A stretch of DNA of 64,000 nucleotides from Listeria swaminathanii (GTDB lineage Bacteria > Bacillota > Bacilli > Lactobacillales > Listeriaceae): assembly GCF_014229645.1 (NCBI RefSeq), contig NZ_JAATOD010000001.1, forward strand, positions 1,116,001-1,180,000, in the 5' to 3' direction. Shown here in pieces: positions 28,242 to 35,758 of this stretch (its first letter is position 1; each line of letters starts with the position of its first letter). The notes below the pieces were generated by a model, which saw only the letters and a program-made list of their open reading frames with translations, did no database searches and was not told the DNA's origin. Position numbers and translations under genes: made by a program.

Positions 28242-28270
28242 AGTTTACTACGGGAAACATTCTTTGTCAA
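28242..28270 (-). promoter_or_regulatory. Promoter of mntH
   Basis: On the minus strand TTGACA (28270-28265) and TAAACT (28247-28242) are 17 bases apart, 32 bases upstream of the ATG. Confidence 0.65.
28243..28258. promoter_or_regulatory. Candidate MntR operator
   Basis: GTTTACTACGGGAAAC (minus strand GTTTCCCGTAGTAAAC) is an interrupted palindrome resembling Gram-positive MntR boxes. It occupies the -10 and spacer of the mntH promoter, which fits repression by Mn-loaded MntR. Confidence 0.55.
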
Positions 28271-28273
28271 ACG

Positions 28274-28313
28274 AAAAACACAACCTTTTGTTGAAGATGA
28301 GAGGTTGTGTTTT
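28274..28313 (-). terminator. Terminator of the opuC operon
   Basis: On the minus strand the stem AAAACACAACCT/AGGTTGTGTTTT is followed by TCGTTTG; it lies 10 bases after the opuCD stop. Confidence 0.75.
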
Positions 28314-28322
28314 CGAGTGTTT

Positions 28323-28994
28323 CTATAAGGCTTCGGTTAATGATTTTCTTTTGTTTTTAACTGGGTTTAATGTGCGTTCGACCCAACCAAGTAGCAGATC
28401 GGCTAAAATGGCCATGACTGCTGTTGGGATTGCACCAGCTAAAATGATGGCGGTACCGTTTGTAGCATTGGTTCCGCGGACAATGATGTCTCCAAGGCCT
28501 CCTGCTCCAACGAATGTCCCGATTGCTGCGACTCCAATCGCGATAACAAGTGCATTTCTGATACCTGCCATAATAACTGATAATGCAAGTGGCATTTCGA
28601 TAAGGCGTAGCACTTGCCATTTTGTCATTCCCATTGCTTTACCGGATTCAAGAAGCGCCCCGTCGACGTTTCTAATGCCTGTGTAGGTGTTTTTTAGAAT
28701 TGGTAGTAAAGAATATAGGAATAAGGATAAAACGACTGTATTCGTCCCTAAGCCCATGATGAGCATAAGTACAGCTAACAGGGCGAGTGCTGGGATTGTT
28801 TGGATGATATTGGCAATTTGGATAACCCAGCCGGCTAAGCGTTTTTTCCTAGCAATATATACTCCGAGCGGTATTGCAATGATTGCTGCGAAGATAACTC
28901 CGTAAGCACTCATTAAGAAATGCCGCCAGAACTCTTCCATGACATAACTTCCATTTGTTTGGTAATAGTCAATTAATTGTTTTAATGTTTCCAT
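28323..28994 (-). CDS. opuCD: OpuC osmolyte ABC importer, permease OpuCD
   Basis: A 223-residue inner-membrane permease with about five or six helices and the ABC-importer loop ESGKAMGMTKWQVLRLIEMPLA, then GAGGLGDIIVRG. Last gene of opuCABCD, which imports carnitine (and choline or betaine in relatives) for osmo- and cryoprotection in Listeria. Only 14 bases separate it from opuCC. It is paralogous to OpuCB and to the permease half of BilEB. Confidence 0.94.
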   Translation of the reverse strand: METLKQLIDYYQTNGSYVMEEFWRHFLMSAYGVIFAAIIAIPLGVYIARKKRLAGWVIQIANIIQTIPALALLAVLMLIMGLGTNTVVLSLFLYSLLPILKNTYTGIRNVDGALLESGKAMGMTKWQVLRLIEMPLALSVIMAGIRNALVIAIGVAAIGTFVGAGGLGDIIVRGTNATNGTAIILAGAIPTAVMAILADLLLGWVERTLNPVKNKRKSLTEAL

Positions 28995-29008
28995 CTTTTG
29001 GCACCTCC

Positions 29009-29935
29009 TTAGTTTTTACCGTCAAAGTAATTATTTTTTTGTAGGAATTCTTGCGCTACAATGGATGGTTCTTTTAATTTGCCATCTGCCTCATAATTAA
29101 GCTTTTGCATTTCTTCAGTGGAAATTTTACCTTTTAGCTTATTAATCGTTGTTTTTAGTTCTGGGTGTTTCTTTAAAATTTCATCTGTTGCGAGTGCTGA
29201 AGCGTCATATGGTGGGAAGAATTTTTTATCATCTTTTAATAATTTTAAGTTGTATGTTGGGATACGGCCGTCTGTTGAGTAACCAAGCGCCACGTCCATT
29301 TGATTGTTTTTAAGTGCAGTATAAATTAAGCCAATTTGCATAGGGAAGATTTTCTTGAATTCGATGTCATAGGCTTTGGAGAATGCTTTATAGCCGTCTC
29401 CTTCGCGTTCCATCCAAGAATTATCAACGCCAGCAGTGAGTTCATTTTCCACTTTGCGCATGTCACTAACGGTGTTTAGGTTGTATTTTTTAGCGGTATC
29501 TTGGCGCACCATAAACACGTAAGTATTAGCAAAGCCGTAAGAATCAAACCAGGTTTGGTGGAAACGTTCTTCAAACCCTTTTTTAACAGCAGCTAAGGCT
29601 TTTTCTGGGTCTTTAATAGCATCTTCGCCAAGTGGTCCAACTAAATCGGTTCCAGTGTATCTTGTAGCTGTAATATCTACATCACCGTTAAGCATTGCTT
29701 GGTGTTGGACGATAGTTGATCCGAGGTTGTTGACGATTTCTACTTTTAAGCCAGTGTCATGCTCAATCAATTCTTTTAAAATATTGGAAACGATTTGTGA
29801 TTCAGTTGTGGCCATTGCGCCGATACGGATAGTATCTTTGGAACTTCCTCCAAGTCCTGGTAAAGAACAACTAGACAAGAAAAGCGAACTGGTTAGAAGT
29901 AACACGCTGAATAATGCGATTAATTTTTTCTTCAT
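29009..29935 (-). CDS. opuCC: OpuC substrate-binding lipoprotein
   Basis: A 308-residue lipoprotein. The signal peptide is MKKKLIALFSVLLLTSSLF and the lipobox is LSSC (Cys at about 23). It is followed by an OpuAC-type glycine betaine/carnitine-binding domain (IGAMATTESQIVSNILKEL, TRYTGTDLVGPLG, YAYST-equivalent LGYSTDGRIPTY, FPPYDASALA). Only one base separates its ATG from the opuCB stop, so translation is coupled. Confidence 0.95.
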   Translation of the reverse strand: MKKKLIALFSVLLLTSSLFLSSCSLPGLGGSSKDTIRIGAMATTESQIVSNILKELIEHDTGLKVEIVNNLGSTIVQHQAMLNGDVDITATRYTGTDLVGPLGEDAIKDPEKALAAVKKGFEERFHQTWFDSYGFANTYVFMVRQDTAKKYNLNTVSDMRKVENELTAGVDNSWMEREGDGYKAFSKAYDIEFKKIFPMQIGLIYTALKNNQMDVALGYSTDGRIPTYNLKLLKDDKKFFPPYDASALATDEILKKHPELKTTINKLKGKISTEEMQKLNYEADGKLKEPSIVAQEFLQKNNYFDGKN

Positions 29936-29936
29936 A

Positions 29937-30593
29937 TCATTCTCCCCCTTCCCGAGCTTCGCGGATGGCTTTTGGAGTTAAACGATATTCTAATTTTCCA
30001 AGCGCGAATTCTACTACAAGGGCTAAAATGGTTACTGGAATTGCTCCGCCGAGAATTAAATCTGGACGGTATAAGTTCAAGCCATTAAAAATAAAGTCTC
30101 CAAGACCGCCAGCACCGATATAGGAAGCAAGTGTTGCCCAAGCGATAACGTAAACGGCAGATAAACGAATACCCGCCATAATAATCGAGATAGAATTAGG
30201 AATTTCAACGTTTACAATCAGTTGCCAATTCGTCATCCCCATTCCACGACCAGATTCGATTAAATTTTTATCAACCCCTCGAACCCCGATAAAAGTGTTA
30301 CGCAAGATTGGTAAAAGCGCGTAAATAAATAGCGCAATAATCGCCGGTAGCGTTCCAACCCCAAGAAATGGAATAATGAATGCCAAAATGGCGAGTGATG
30401 GGACAGTTTGAAGAACACTAACCACACCAATAACAAAATTCGCTACTCTTGGTGAACGAGTGAGTAAGATTCCAGTTGGCACCGCAACGACGATCCCTAA
30501 AATAACGGCAGATAAGGAGATAAATAGATGTTGCCATGTTTGGACAAGTAAGTTATGGCCGTTTTCTTGAAAAAATGTAACAATTGCGTCCAT
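29937..30593 (-). CDS. opuCB: OpuC osmolyte ABC importer, permease OpuCB
   Basis: A 218-residue permease with the importer loop [20 protein letters not shown] and [12 protein letters not shown]. It pairs with OpuCD around the OpuCA ATPase. It starts 3 bases after the opuCA stop, within a tightly packed operon. Confidence 0.94.
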   Translation of the reverse strand: MDAIVTFFQENGHNLLVQTWQHLFISLSAVILGIVVAVPTGILLTRSPRVANFVIGVVSVLQTVPSLAILAFIIPFLGVGTLPAIIALFIYALLPILRNTFIGVRGVDKNLIESGRGMGMTNWQLIVNVEIPNSISIIMAGIRLSAVYVIAWATLASYIGAGGLGDFIFNGLNLYRPDLILGGAIPVTILALVVEFALGKLEYRLTPKAIREAREGGE

Positions 30594-30596
30594 AGC

Positions 30597-31790
30597 TTAT
30601 CCCTCCTGCTTCATTTCTGGCTCTGTCGTTTCGGAAGCGGCTTGTTCCTCCTGCTTTTCTGCTCCTTCGTCTACTGAACCCCAAATGGAATCATAAACGA
30701 TATCAACTAAGCTGGCACGAGTAACAATCCCGACAAGACGTTTATCTTTATCTACTACAGGAATGTATTTATAGCCACGTTTTAGAATTCGTTGCACTGT
30801 ATCTCGGAGTAAAGTATCTTCATTGACATAAAAAACGTTTTTCTCGATAATATCCATTACAGAAGTTGCTGTATGACGATTTAAATCAATTTGCTCAACA
30901 TCGATAAAGCCTTTTAAGACATTACCCTCATCCACTACAAGTAAAGTATCCACTCGTTTTTCTTTCATAATCGTAATAGCGGCTTGTAGGGATTTATCCG
31001 CTGTAATAGAAACTGGGTTGGTGTTCATAATTTGTGCTACTTGTGTAACATCTGGCTTCGCTTCAATTAAGCGATCTTTCCCAATGAAATCACGCACAAA
31101 GGAATTCGCCGGATTGCGCAAAATTTCATCTGGCGTATCAAATTGAACGATTTCGCCTGCTTTCATAATAACGATACGGTCTGCAAGTTTAATTGCTTCA
31201 TCCATATCATGCGTAACGAAAATAATCGTTTTTCCAAGCTCTTTTTGCAAGTTTTTAAATTCTTCTTGAAGAGAATCACGAGTAATTGGATCTAGTGCGC
31301 CAAAAGGTTCATCCATTAAAATTAAATTTTGTTCAGCCGCAAGCGCTCTCAGAACACCGATACGTTGTTGCTGTCCACCACTTAATTCATAAGGATATCG
31401 GTCTAAAAACTCTTCTGGTAAATCTACTAATTTTATTAATTCTTTCGCCCGTTCTTGTTTTTTCTCTTCGGACCATTTAAGTAATTTTGGTACAAGGACG
31501 ATATTTTCACGAATCGTCATATGTGGCATCAAGCCAATTTGCTGAATAACGTAGCCAATCGAACGTCTTAGTTTGACAGGATCTTCCGCCATGATGTCTT
31601 TGTCATTAATAAATATTTTACCTTCTGTAGGTTCAATAAGCCGGTTAATCATCTTCATCGTTGTCGTCTTTCCACAACCACTTGGACCGATAAAACAAAC
31701 AAATTCTCCTTTATCGATGCTAAGAGTTAGATCATTAACAGCTTTTTTGCCCCCTTTATAAGTCTTCGTTACGTGTTCAAATTTTAACAC
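30597..31790 (-). CDS. opuCA: OpuC osmolyte ABC importer, ATPase with tandem CBS domains
   Basis: A 397-residue ATP-binding subunit. The start is GTG at 31790, 9 bases from GGAGG; the frame is open much further upstream but through the promoter. Motifs: Walker A GPSGCGKT, signature LSGGQQQR, Walker B LILMDEP. Two C-terminal CBS domains (about residues 255-370: MNTNPVSITADKSLQAAITIM and YVNEDTLLRDTVQRIL) probably sense ionic strength or nucleotides, as in OpuA. The C-terminal tail is acidic and Glu-rich. First gene of opuCABCD, preceded by a sigma-B promoter. Confidence 0.95.
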   Translation of the reverse strand: MLKFEHVTKTYKGGKKAVNDLTLSIDKGEFVCFIGPSGCGKTTTMKMINRLIEPTEGKIFINDKDIMAEDPVKLRRSIGYVIQQIGLMPHMTIRENIVLVPKLLKWSEEKKQERAKELIKLVDLPEEFLDRYPYELSGGQQQRIGVLRALAAEQNLILMDEPFGALDPITRDSLQEEFKNLQKELGKTIIFVTHDMDEAIKLADRIVIMKAGEIVQFDTPDEILRNPANSFVRDFIGKDRLIEAKPDVTQVAQIMNTNPVSITADKSLQAAITIMKEKRVDTLLVVDEGNVLKGFIDVEQIDLNRHTATSVMDIIEKNVFYVNEDTLLRDTVQRILKRGYKYIPVVDKDKRLVGIVTRASLVDIVYDSIWGSVDEGAEKQEEQAASETTEPEMKQEG

Positions 31791-31849
31791 GCTTATACAC
31801 CTCCATTTTTTCTTTACCACTACCAAAAAAATTGGCAATCGATAAATAT

Positions 31850-31875
31850 TTTCCCTAAAGAGTACTGATTTAAAC
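31850..31875 (-). promoter_or_regulatory. Sigma-B promoter of opuCABCD
   Basis: On the minus strand GTTT (31875-31872) and GGGAAA (31855-31850) are 16 bases apart, close to the sigma-B consensus GTTT-N13-16-GGGWAT, and 60 bases upstream of the GTG start. Sigma-B control of opuCA is established for L. monocytogenes. Confidence 0.75.
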
Positions 31876-32044
31876 TTTTTAAATACAAAAAAACAGCTTA
31901 AAGACAGTGTTACATTCAAACGGAAGTTCCTAAACAAGATGATTTCGTACTTGTGGCACGTGTGACATCGATGCTAAACTTTAATCGTGAAAATGAGCAT
32001 TGTAATAAGCTGCTATATAGTATTTATTTAATTATAACACACTT

Positions 32045-32075
32045 AAAAAGGCCCAAAAGCAAATGCTCTCGGACC
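32045..32075 (-). terminator. Terminator after thiT
   Basis: On the minus strand GGTCCGAGAGC pairs with GCTTTTGGGCC (several G-U pairs), then TTTTTAAG. It lies just after the thiT stop. Confidence 0.75.
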
Positions 32076-32081
32076 TTGTGG

Positions 32082-32642
32082 TTATTTTGGTAAGAATAAT
32101 TTGGGTGAGGTTTTTAGTAATATCGAGATGACGATACCAGCAACAATGACCGTAGCCAAGCAACTAGCCCCATTCATGACAATCGAAAAAAGTTGCGCGC
32201 CCCAGCCTTGAAAAGCATAAGCCCCCCAGAATAATACGCCAGCAACGTAATGCCAAAAATATTTTGCAACGCCTCCAATAATCATGGTTCCCCACGCCCA
32301 TTGGATTGCCTTTTTAAGTTGATTAGCAGCTAAATTGCTTCGTACTTGCTTACTGAATACGCCACTAAATGCAACAAAACTGAATGCTAAAATGTACTCA
32401 ATAAATGCTTGTGACGGCATTAAAATATAGGCTTTCCCAGTGAGGAAATGTAGTAACCCCCACAGTAGTCCAGCGAATCCAGCAGCCCAAAAACCGCGGC
32501 GGATCGCAATCACATACATTGGAATCATTCCCAGTGAAATCGAGAAACTAGAACCGATGTCCAGCGGGATAAAACTTAGTACCATAGCAACTGCAGCAAA
32601 AATGGCACACTCGAGTAAAATGATTAATCGCTTGTTTTGCAT
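32082..32642 (-). CDS. thiT: Thiamine transporter ThiT (ECF S-component)
   Basis: A 186-residue, six-helix membrane protein of the ThiT/YuaJ family, the thiamine-binding S-component that uses the shared ECF ATPase module. Family features: SFSISLGMIPMYVIAIRRG, GLLWGLLHFLTGKAYILMPSQ and YFWHYVAGVLFWG, which carry the aromatic and Glu thiamine-binding residues. RBS AGGGGAG. It is directly preceded by a TPP riboswitch, which makes the substrate assignment secure. Confidence 0.95.
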   Translation of the reverse strand: MQNKRLIILLECAIFAAVAMVLSFIPLDIGSSFSISLGMIPMYVIAIRRGFWAAGFAGLLWGLLHFLTGKAYILMPSQAFIEYILAFSFVAFSGVFSKQVRSNLAANQLKKAIQWAWGTMIIGGVAKYFWHYVAGVLFWGAYAFQGWGAQLFSIVMNGASCLATVIVAGIVISILLKTSPKLFLPK

Positions 32643-32721
32643 AAAAAATAAACTCCCCTCTTCTTTTTGGTCAAAAACGTACCCCAGAAGAAAGCAGTTT
32701 CTATGATTAGAAATGCAATCG

Positions 32722-32815
32722 CCACAATCCCTACGCTCGTATTAACGAACAGGTTCAAAGGGTCAGAATCCAAAAACACGTGGACTCAATCTCAGCTAAG
32801 AAGCCCCCCCTGTGG
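32722..32815 (-). promoter_or_regulatory. TPP riboswitch (thi-box) upstream of thiT
   Basis: On the minus strand the conserved thi-box cores are present: GGGGGGCTTCTTAGCTGAGA, TGACCCTTTGAACCTG and ACGAGCGTAGGGA. The closing helix is CCACA/TGTGG. Between aptamer and thiT a hairpin (GCATTTCTA...TAGAAACTGC, plus strand about 32692-32714) with a short T-rich tail may be the expression platform. TPP binding is expected to switch thiT off. Confidence 0.95.
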
Positions 32816-32889
32816 TAACGTCTATGAAATTATCGTACAACAATTATTATAGCATGCACTTCTTTTTTGTAAAGAATTTTTTCTTTTCT

Positions 32890-33273
32890 TTAGTCATTTG
32901 CAGAAAATTTCACAGTATTTTGTGCTTTTTTCGGCAATTTATCAAAAATAAGCTGATAACTATTTTGAATTAACGCAAATTCAGTTTCAGCTTCCACATC
33001 GTATTTTTCATTAATAACGAGCGTAATCCAATGCTTTTTATTTAAATGATAGCCTGGTTTTATGCTCAAATATTCATCGCGCAACAAATCAATTCTTTCC
33101 GGCTGACATTTAACGCTTATGTATAAATCCCCGTGGTATAGATGTATCAGTGCGAATATTTTACCGCCAACCGTTAAAGCATGCGTTTTTTTATCAAATG
33201 GGAAAGTTTCTTTAGCGGCTTGTAAAGTAAGACAAAGCGCGACTTTTTCTTGTAAAGTTTGCTCGTAATCCAT
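32890..33273 (-). CDS. MmcQ/YjbR family protein
   Basis: A 127-residue protein of the YjbR/MmcQ double-wing fold family. Signatures: ETFPFDKKTHALTVGGKIFAL, KCQPERIDLLRDEY, GYHLNKKHWITL, and the C-terminal LIQNSYQLIFDKLPKK. Some members bind DNA non-specifically or act as chaperone-like partners; no specific function is proven. RBS AAGGAGGAG. It is a single gene. Confidence 0.88.
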   Translation of the reverse strand: MDYEQTLQEKVALCLTLQAAKETFPFDKKTHALTVGGKIFALIHLYHGDLYISVKCQPERIDLLRDEYLSIKPGYHLNKKHWITLVINEKYDVEAETEFALIQNSYQLIFDKLPKKAQNTVKFSAND

Positions 33274-33412
33274 TCGGCTCTCCTCCTTATTTTCATATTA
33301 TAACATTTATTTATGTGTGTATGCTTTCTTTGCTACACTAACCATGTTAAAATAGAAGTAATTGTGCTTTTTCTGATTTTAAGAAGAAGTAACTTAGTAT
33401 TGGAGGAAGAAA

Positions 33413-35014
33413 ATGTTAACTGTAAATAATGTTGGCTTACGCTACGGCGATAAAAAGCTATTTGAAGATGTTTCGATTAAATTTTTGCCAGGTAACTGTT
33501 ACGGTCTTATTGGCGCAAACGGTGCTGGTAAATCAACGTTCCTAAAAGTGCTTTCTGGCGAGCTTGATTCACAAAGTGGTAATGTGCATATTGGTTCAGG
33601 TGAGCGTCTAGCTGTCCTTCGCCAAGATCATTTCCAGTATGATAATGAACTTGTTCTTAACACTGTTATTATGGGACATGAACGTCTATACAAAATTATG
33701 GACGAAAAAAATGCCATTTACATGAAAGAAGATTTCAGCGATGCAGATGGTATCCGTGCTGCGGAACTTGAAGGCGAATTTGCTGAATTAAATGGTTGGG
33801 AAGCGGAATCTGAGGCTGCTGTTTTATTAAACGGCTTAGGTATCCCTACTGACTTACACGGAAAACTTATGAAAGATTTAACTGGTGGAGAAAAAGTGAA
33901 AGTGCTTCTTGCGCAAGCTTTATTCGGTAAACCAGATATCTTACTTCTGGATGAGCCTACCAATCACCTGGACATCCGTGCAATTCATTGGTTAGAAGAA
34001 TTTTTAATTAACTTTGATAATACTGTTATCGTTGTATCCCATGACCGTCACTTCCTAAACAAAGTATGTACGCATATTGCGGATCTTGATTTCAGCAAAA
34101 TTAAATTATATGTCGGAAACTATGATTTCTGGTATGAATCAAGCCAATTAGCTCAAACAATGATGGGCGATCGTAATAAGAAAAAAGAAGAAAAAATGAA
34201 AGAATTACAAGAGTTTATTGCCCGGTTTAGTGCCAATGCATCTAAATCCAAACAAGCAACAAGCCGTAAAAAAATGCTCGAAAAAATCACGCTGGAAGAT
34301 ATTCAACCTTCTAGTCGTCGTTACCCTTTCATTCAGTTCAAACCGGACCGTGAAGTTGGGAACGACCTACTAACAGTAACAAACTTATCTAAAACAATTG
34401 ATGGCGTGAAGATTCTTGATAATCTTTCCTTCTCCATTAATCGTAATGATAAAGTTGCTTTAGTTGGCGATGATGAAGTTGCAAAAACTGTTCTTTTCCA
34501 AATCCTTGCTGGCGAAATGGAACCTGACGAAGGTAGCTATAAATGGGGTATTACAACTAGCCAAAGCTACTTCCCGAAAGATAACTCCGAATTCTTCGAG
34601 GAAAACGATATGAGCCTTGTAGAATGGCTACGTCAATTTTCTCCTGAAGATGATAGTGAAGCTTTCTTACGTGGATTCCTTGGTCGTATGCTATTCAGCG
34701 GCGACGAAGTACTTAAAAAAGTACGCGTCCTATCCGGTGGAGAAAAAGTTCGTTGTATGTTATCCAAAATGATGCTTTCAGGTTCTAACGTCCTGTTACT
34801 AGACGAACCTACTAACCACTTGGACTTAGAATCAATCACAGCGTTAAATAATGGCTTGGAAGGTTTTAAAGGCGCAATGATCTTTGCTTCCCATGACCAT
34901 CAGTTACTACAAACAATCGCAACTCGTATTGTTAACTTATCAAAAGACCAATTTTACAATAAAGAAATTTCTTATGATGAGTATTTAAAAGAAGTTATGA
35001 ATGTAGCAGAATAA
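33413..35014 (+). CDS. ABC-F family ATPase (YkpA/YbiT-like)
   Basis: A 533-residue protein with two ABC ATPase domains and no membrane segment; ABC-F proteins act on the ribosome (translation factors or antibiotic target protection). NBD1 is canonical: Walker A GANGAGKS from residue 34, LTGGEKVK, LLLDEPTNHLD. The inter-domain linker with KKEEKMKELQEF and SRKKMLEKI spans about 250-300. In NBD2 the Walker A is degenerate (G352-DDEVA-K-T, Ala where Gly is expected), while LSGGEKVR and LLLDEPTNHLD are intact. It is closer to housekeeping YkpA types than to known resistance proteins, as far as can be judged by eye. Confidence 0.9.
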   Translation: MLTVNNVGLRYGDKKLFEDVSIKFLPGNCYGLIGANGAGKSTFLKVLSGELDSQSGNVHIGSGERLAVLRQDHFQYDNELVLNTVIMGHERLYKIMDEKNAIYMKEDFSDADGIRAAELEGEFAELNGWEAESEAAVLLNGLGIPTDLHGKLMKDLTGGEKVKVLLAQALFGKPDILLLDEPTNHLDIRAIHWLEEFLINFDNTVIVVSHDRHFLNKVCTHIADLDFSKIKLYVGNYDFWYESSQLAQTMMGDRNKKKEEKMKELQEFIARFSANASKSKQATSRKKMLEKITLEDIQPSSRRYPFIQFKPDREVGNDLLTVTNLSKTIDGVKILDNLSFSINRNDKVALVGDDEVAKTVLFQILAGEMEPDEGSYKWGITTSQSYFPKDNSEFFEENDMSLVEWLRQFSPEDDSEAFLRGFLGRMLFSGDEVLKKVRVLSGGEKVRCMLSKMMLSGSNVLLLDEPTNHLDLESITALNNGLEGFKGAMIFASHDHQLLQTIATRIVNLSKDQFYNKEISYDEYLKEVMNVAE

Positions 35015-35020
35015 TACTAA

Positions 35021-35056
35021 AAAAAACAATATCCCATTTTCGGGATATTGTTTTTT
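35021..35056. terminator. Bidirectional terminator
   Basis: The stem AAAAAACAATATCCC/GGGATATTGTTTTTT has a loop of six. It lies between the convergent ABC-F gene and the membrane protein gene. Confidence 0.9.
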
Positions 35057-35705
35057 ATTTTAATTCAATTTTGCCTGTTTCGGTTGTAATTGGTGTGGAT
35101 GAATCTTTTAAATAGCTAAGGAAACTATAAGAAACCCATGTAATATCAGACACTTTGTCTAATTTATCGACTGGGAAAACGATTTTCCCCTTGGCCGTTT
35201 CGCCAGGCTTAATTTCTGTTGTGTCGAAATTAGATAAAACAGCGTCCCCACCATTCAAATCCACTTTATTTGCTTCTAATTGTCCTTGATTTGGATATGT
35301 TTCCAGTGTTTTAGAGGCATTGTTGGTAATTTCTAAAGCGATTGTAATGCTACCTTCAACTGACTTGCTTTCTAATGTTGAGTACGTTTCTTTCTTTTCA
35401 ACTGTTATCGTGCTGATTTTTTTCTTAATATTATCTGCGGAATCTTCATAGTTTACTTGATATGTCTTTGTTTCTTCTGGGGTAGTTTGACTTGTTCCTT
35501 TAGAAGAATAGTTAAACACATCATTTTGTACTTGTTGATAATGTGAAAAACTAACAATGATACCAATAATTGAGCCAATCATTAATAACGTTCCTGCGCT
35601 TGTTAAAATAGCACCGATTTTCCGTCTGGCTGGGAAAAATAAAATAACGATACCAGCGATAAAAATTAAGAAAGCACATATTCCGGCAATAATCCAAATT
35701 TCCAT
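35055..35705 (-). CDS. Membrane-anchored hypothetical protein, DUF4352-like
   Basis: A 216-residue protein with two N-terminal membrane helices (about 4-24 and 31-52) separated by FPARRKIG, then an extracellular Ser/Thr-rich stretch. A C-terminal beta-rich domain follows (SITIALEITNNASKTLETYP, FDTTEIKPGETAKGKIVFP), resembling DUF4352/immunoprotective-like folds. No catalytic motif was seen. It converges on the ABC-F gene; the neighbouring oxidoreductase is on the same strand. Confidence 0.7.
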   Translation of the reverse strand: MEIWIIAGICAFLIFIAGIVILFFPARRKIGAILTSAGTLLMIGSIIGIIVSFSHYQQVQNDVFNYSSKGTSQTTPEETKTYQVNYEDSADNIKKKISTITVEKKETYSTLESKSVEGSITIALEITNNASKTLETYPNQGQLEANKVDLNGGDAVLSNFDTTEIKPGETAKGKIVFPVDKLDKVSDITWVSYSFLSYLKDSSTPITTETGKIELK

Positions 35706-35758
35706 CTTATTTGCTCCTTTTTATGCGAATTTCTCCCTCACTATAACATATTTCTTCG

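Noticed and set aside
28264..28686. 140-codon plus-strand frame opposite opuCD
   Set aside because: Begins inside the opuC terminator and runs antisense to a clear permease gene; it is an artefact of the opposite strand.
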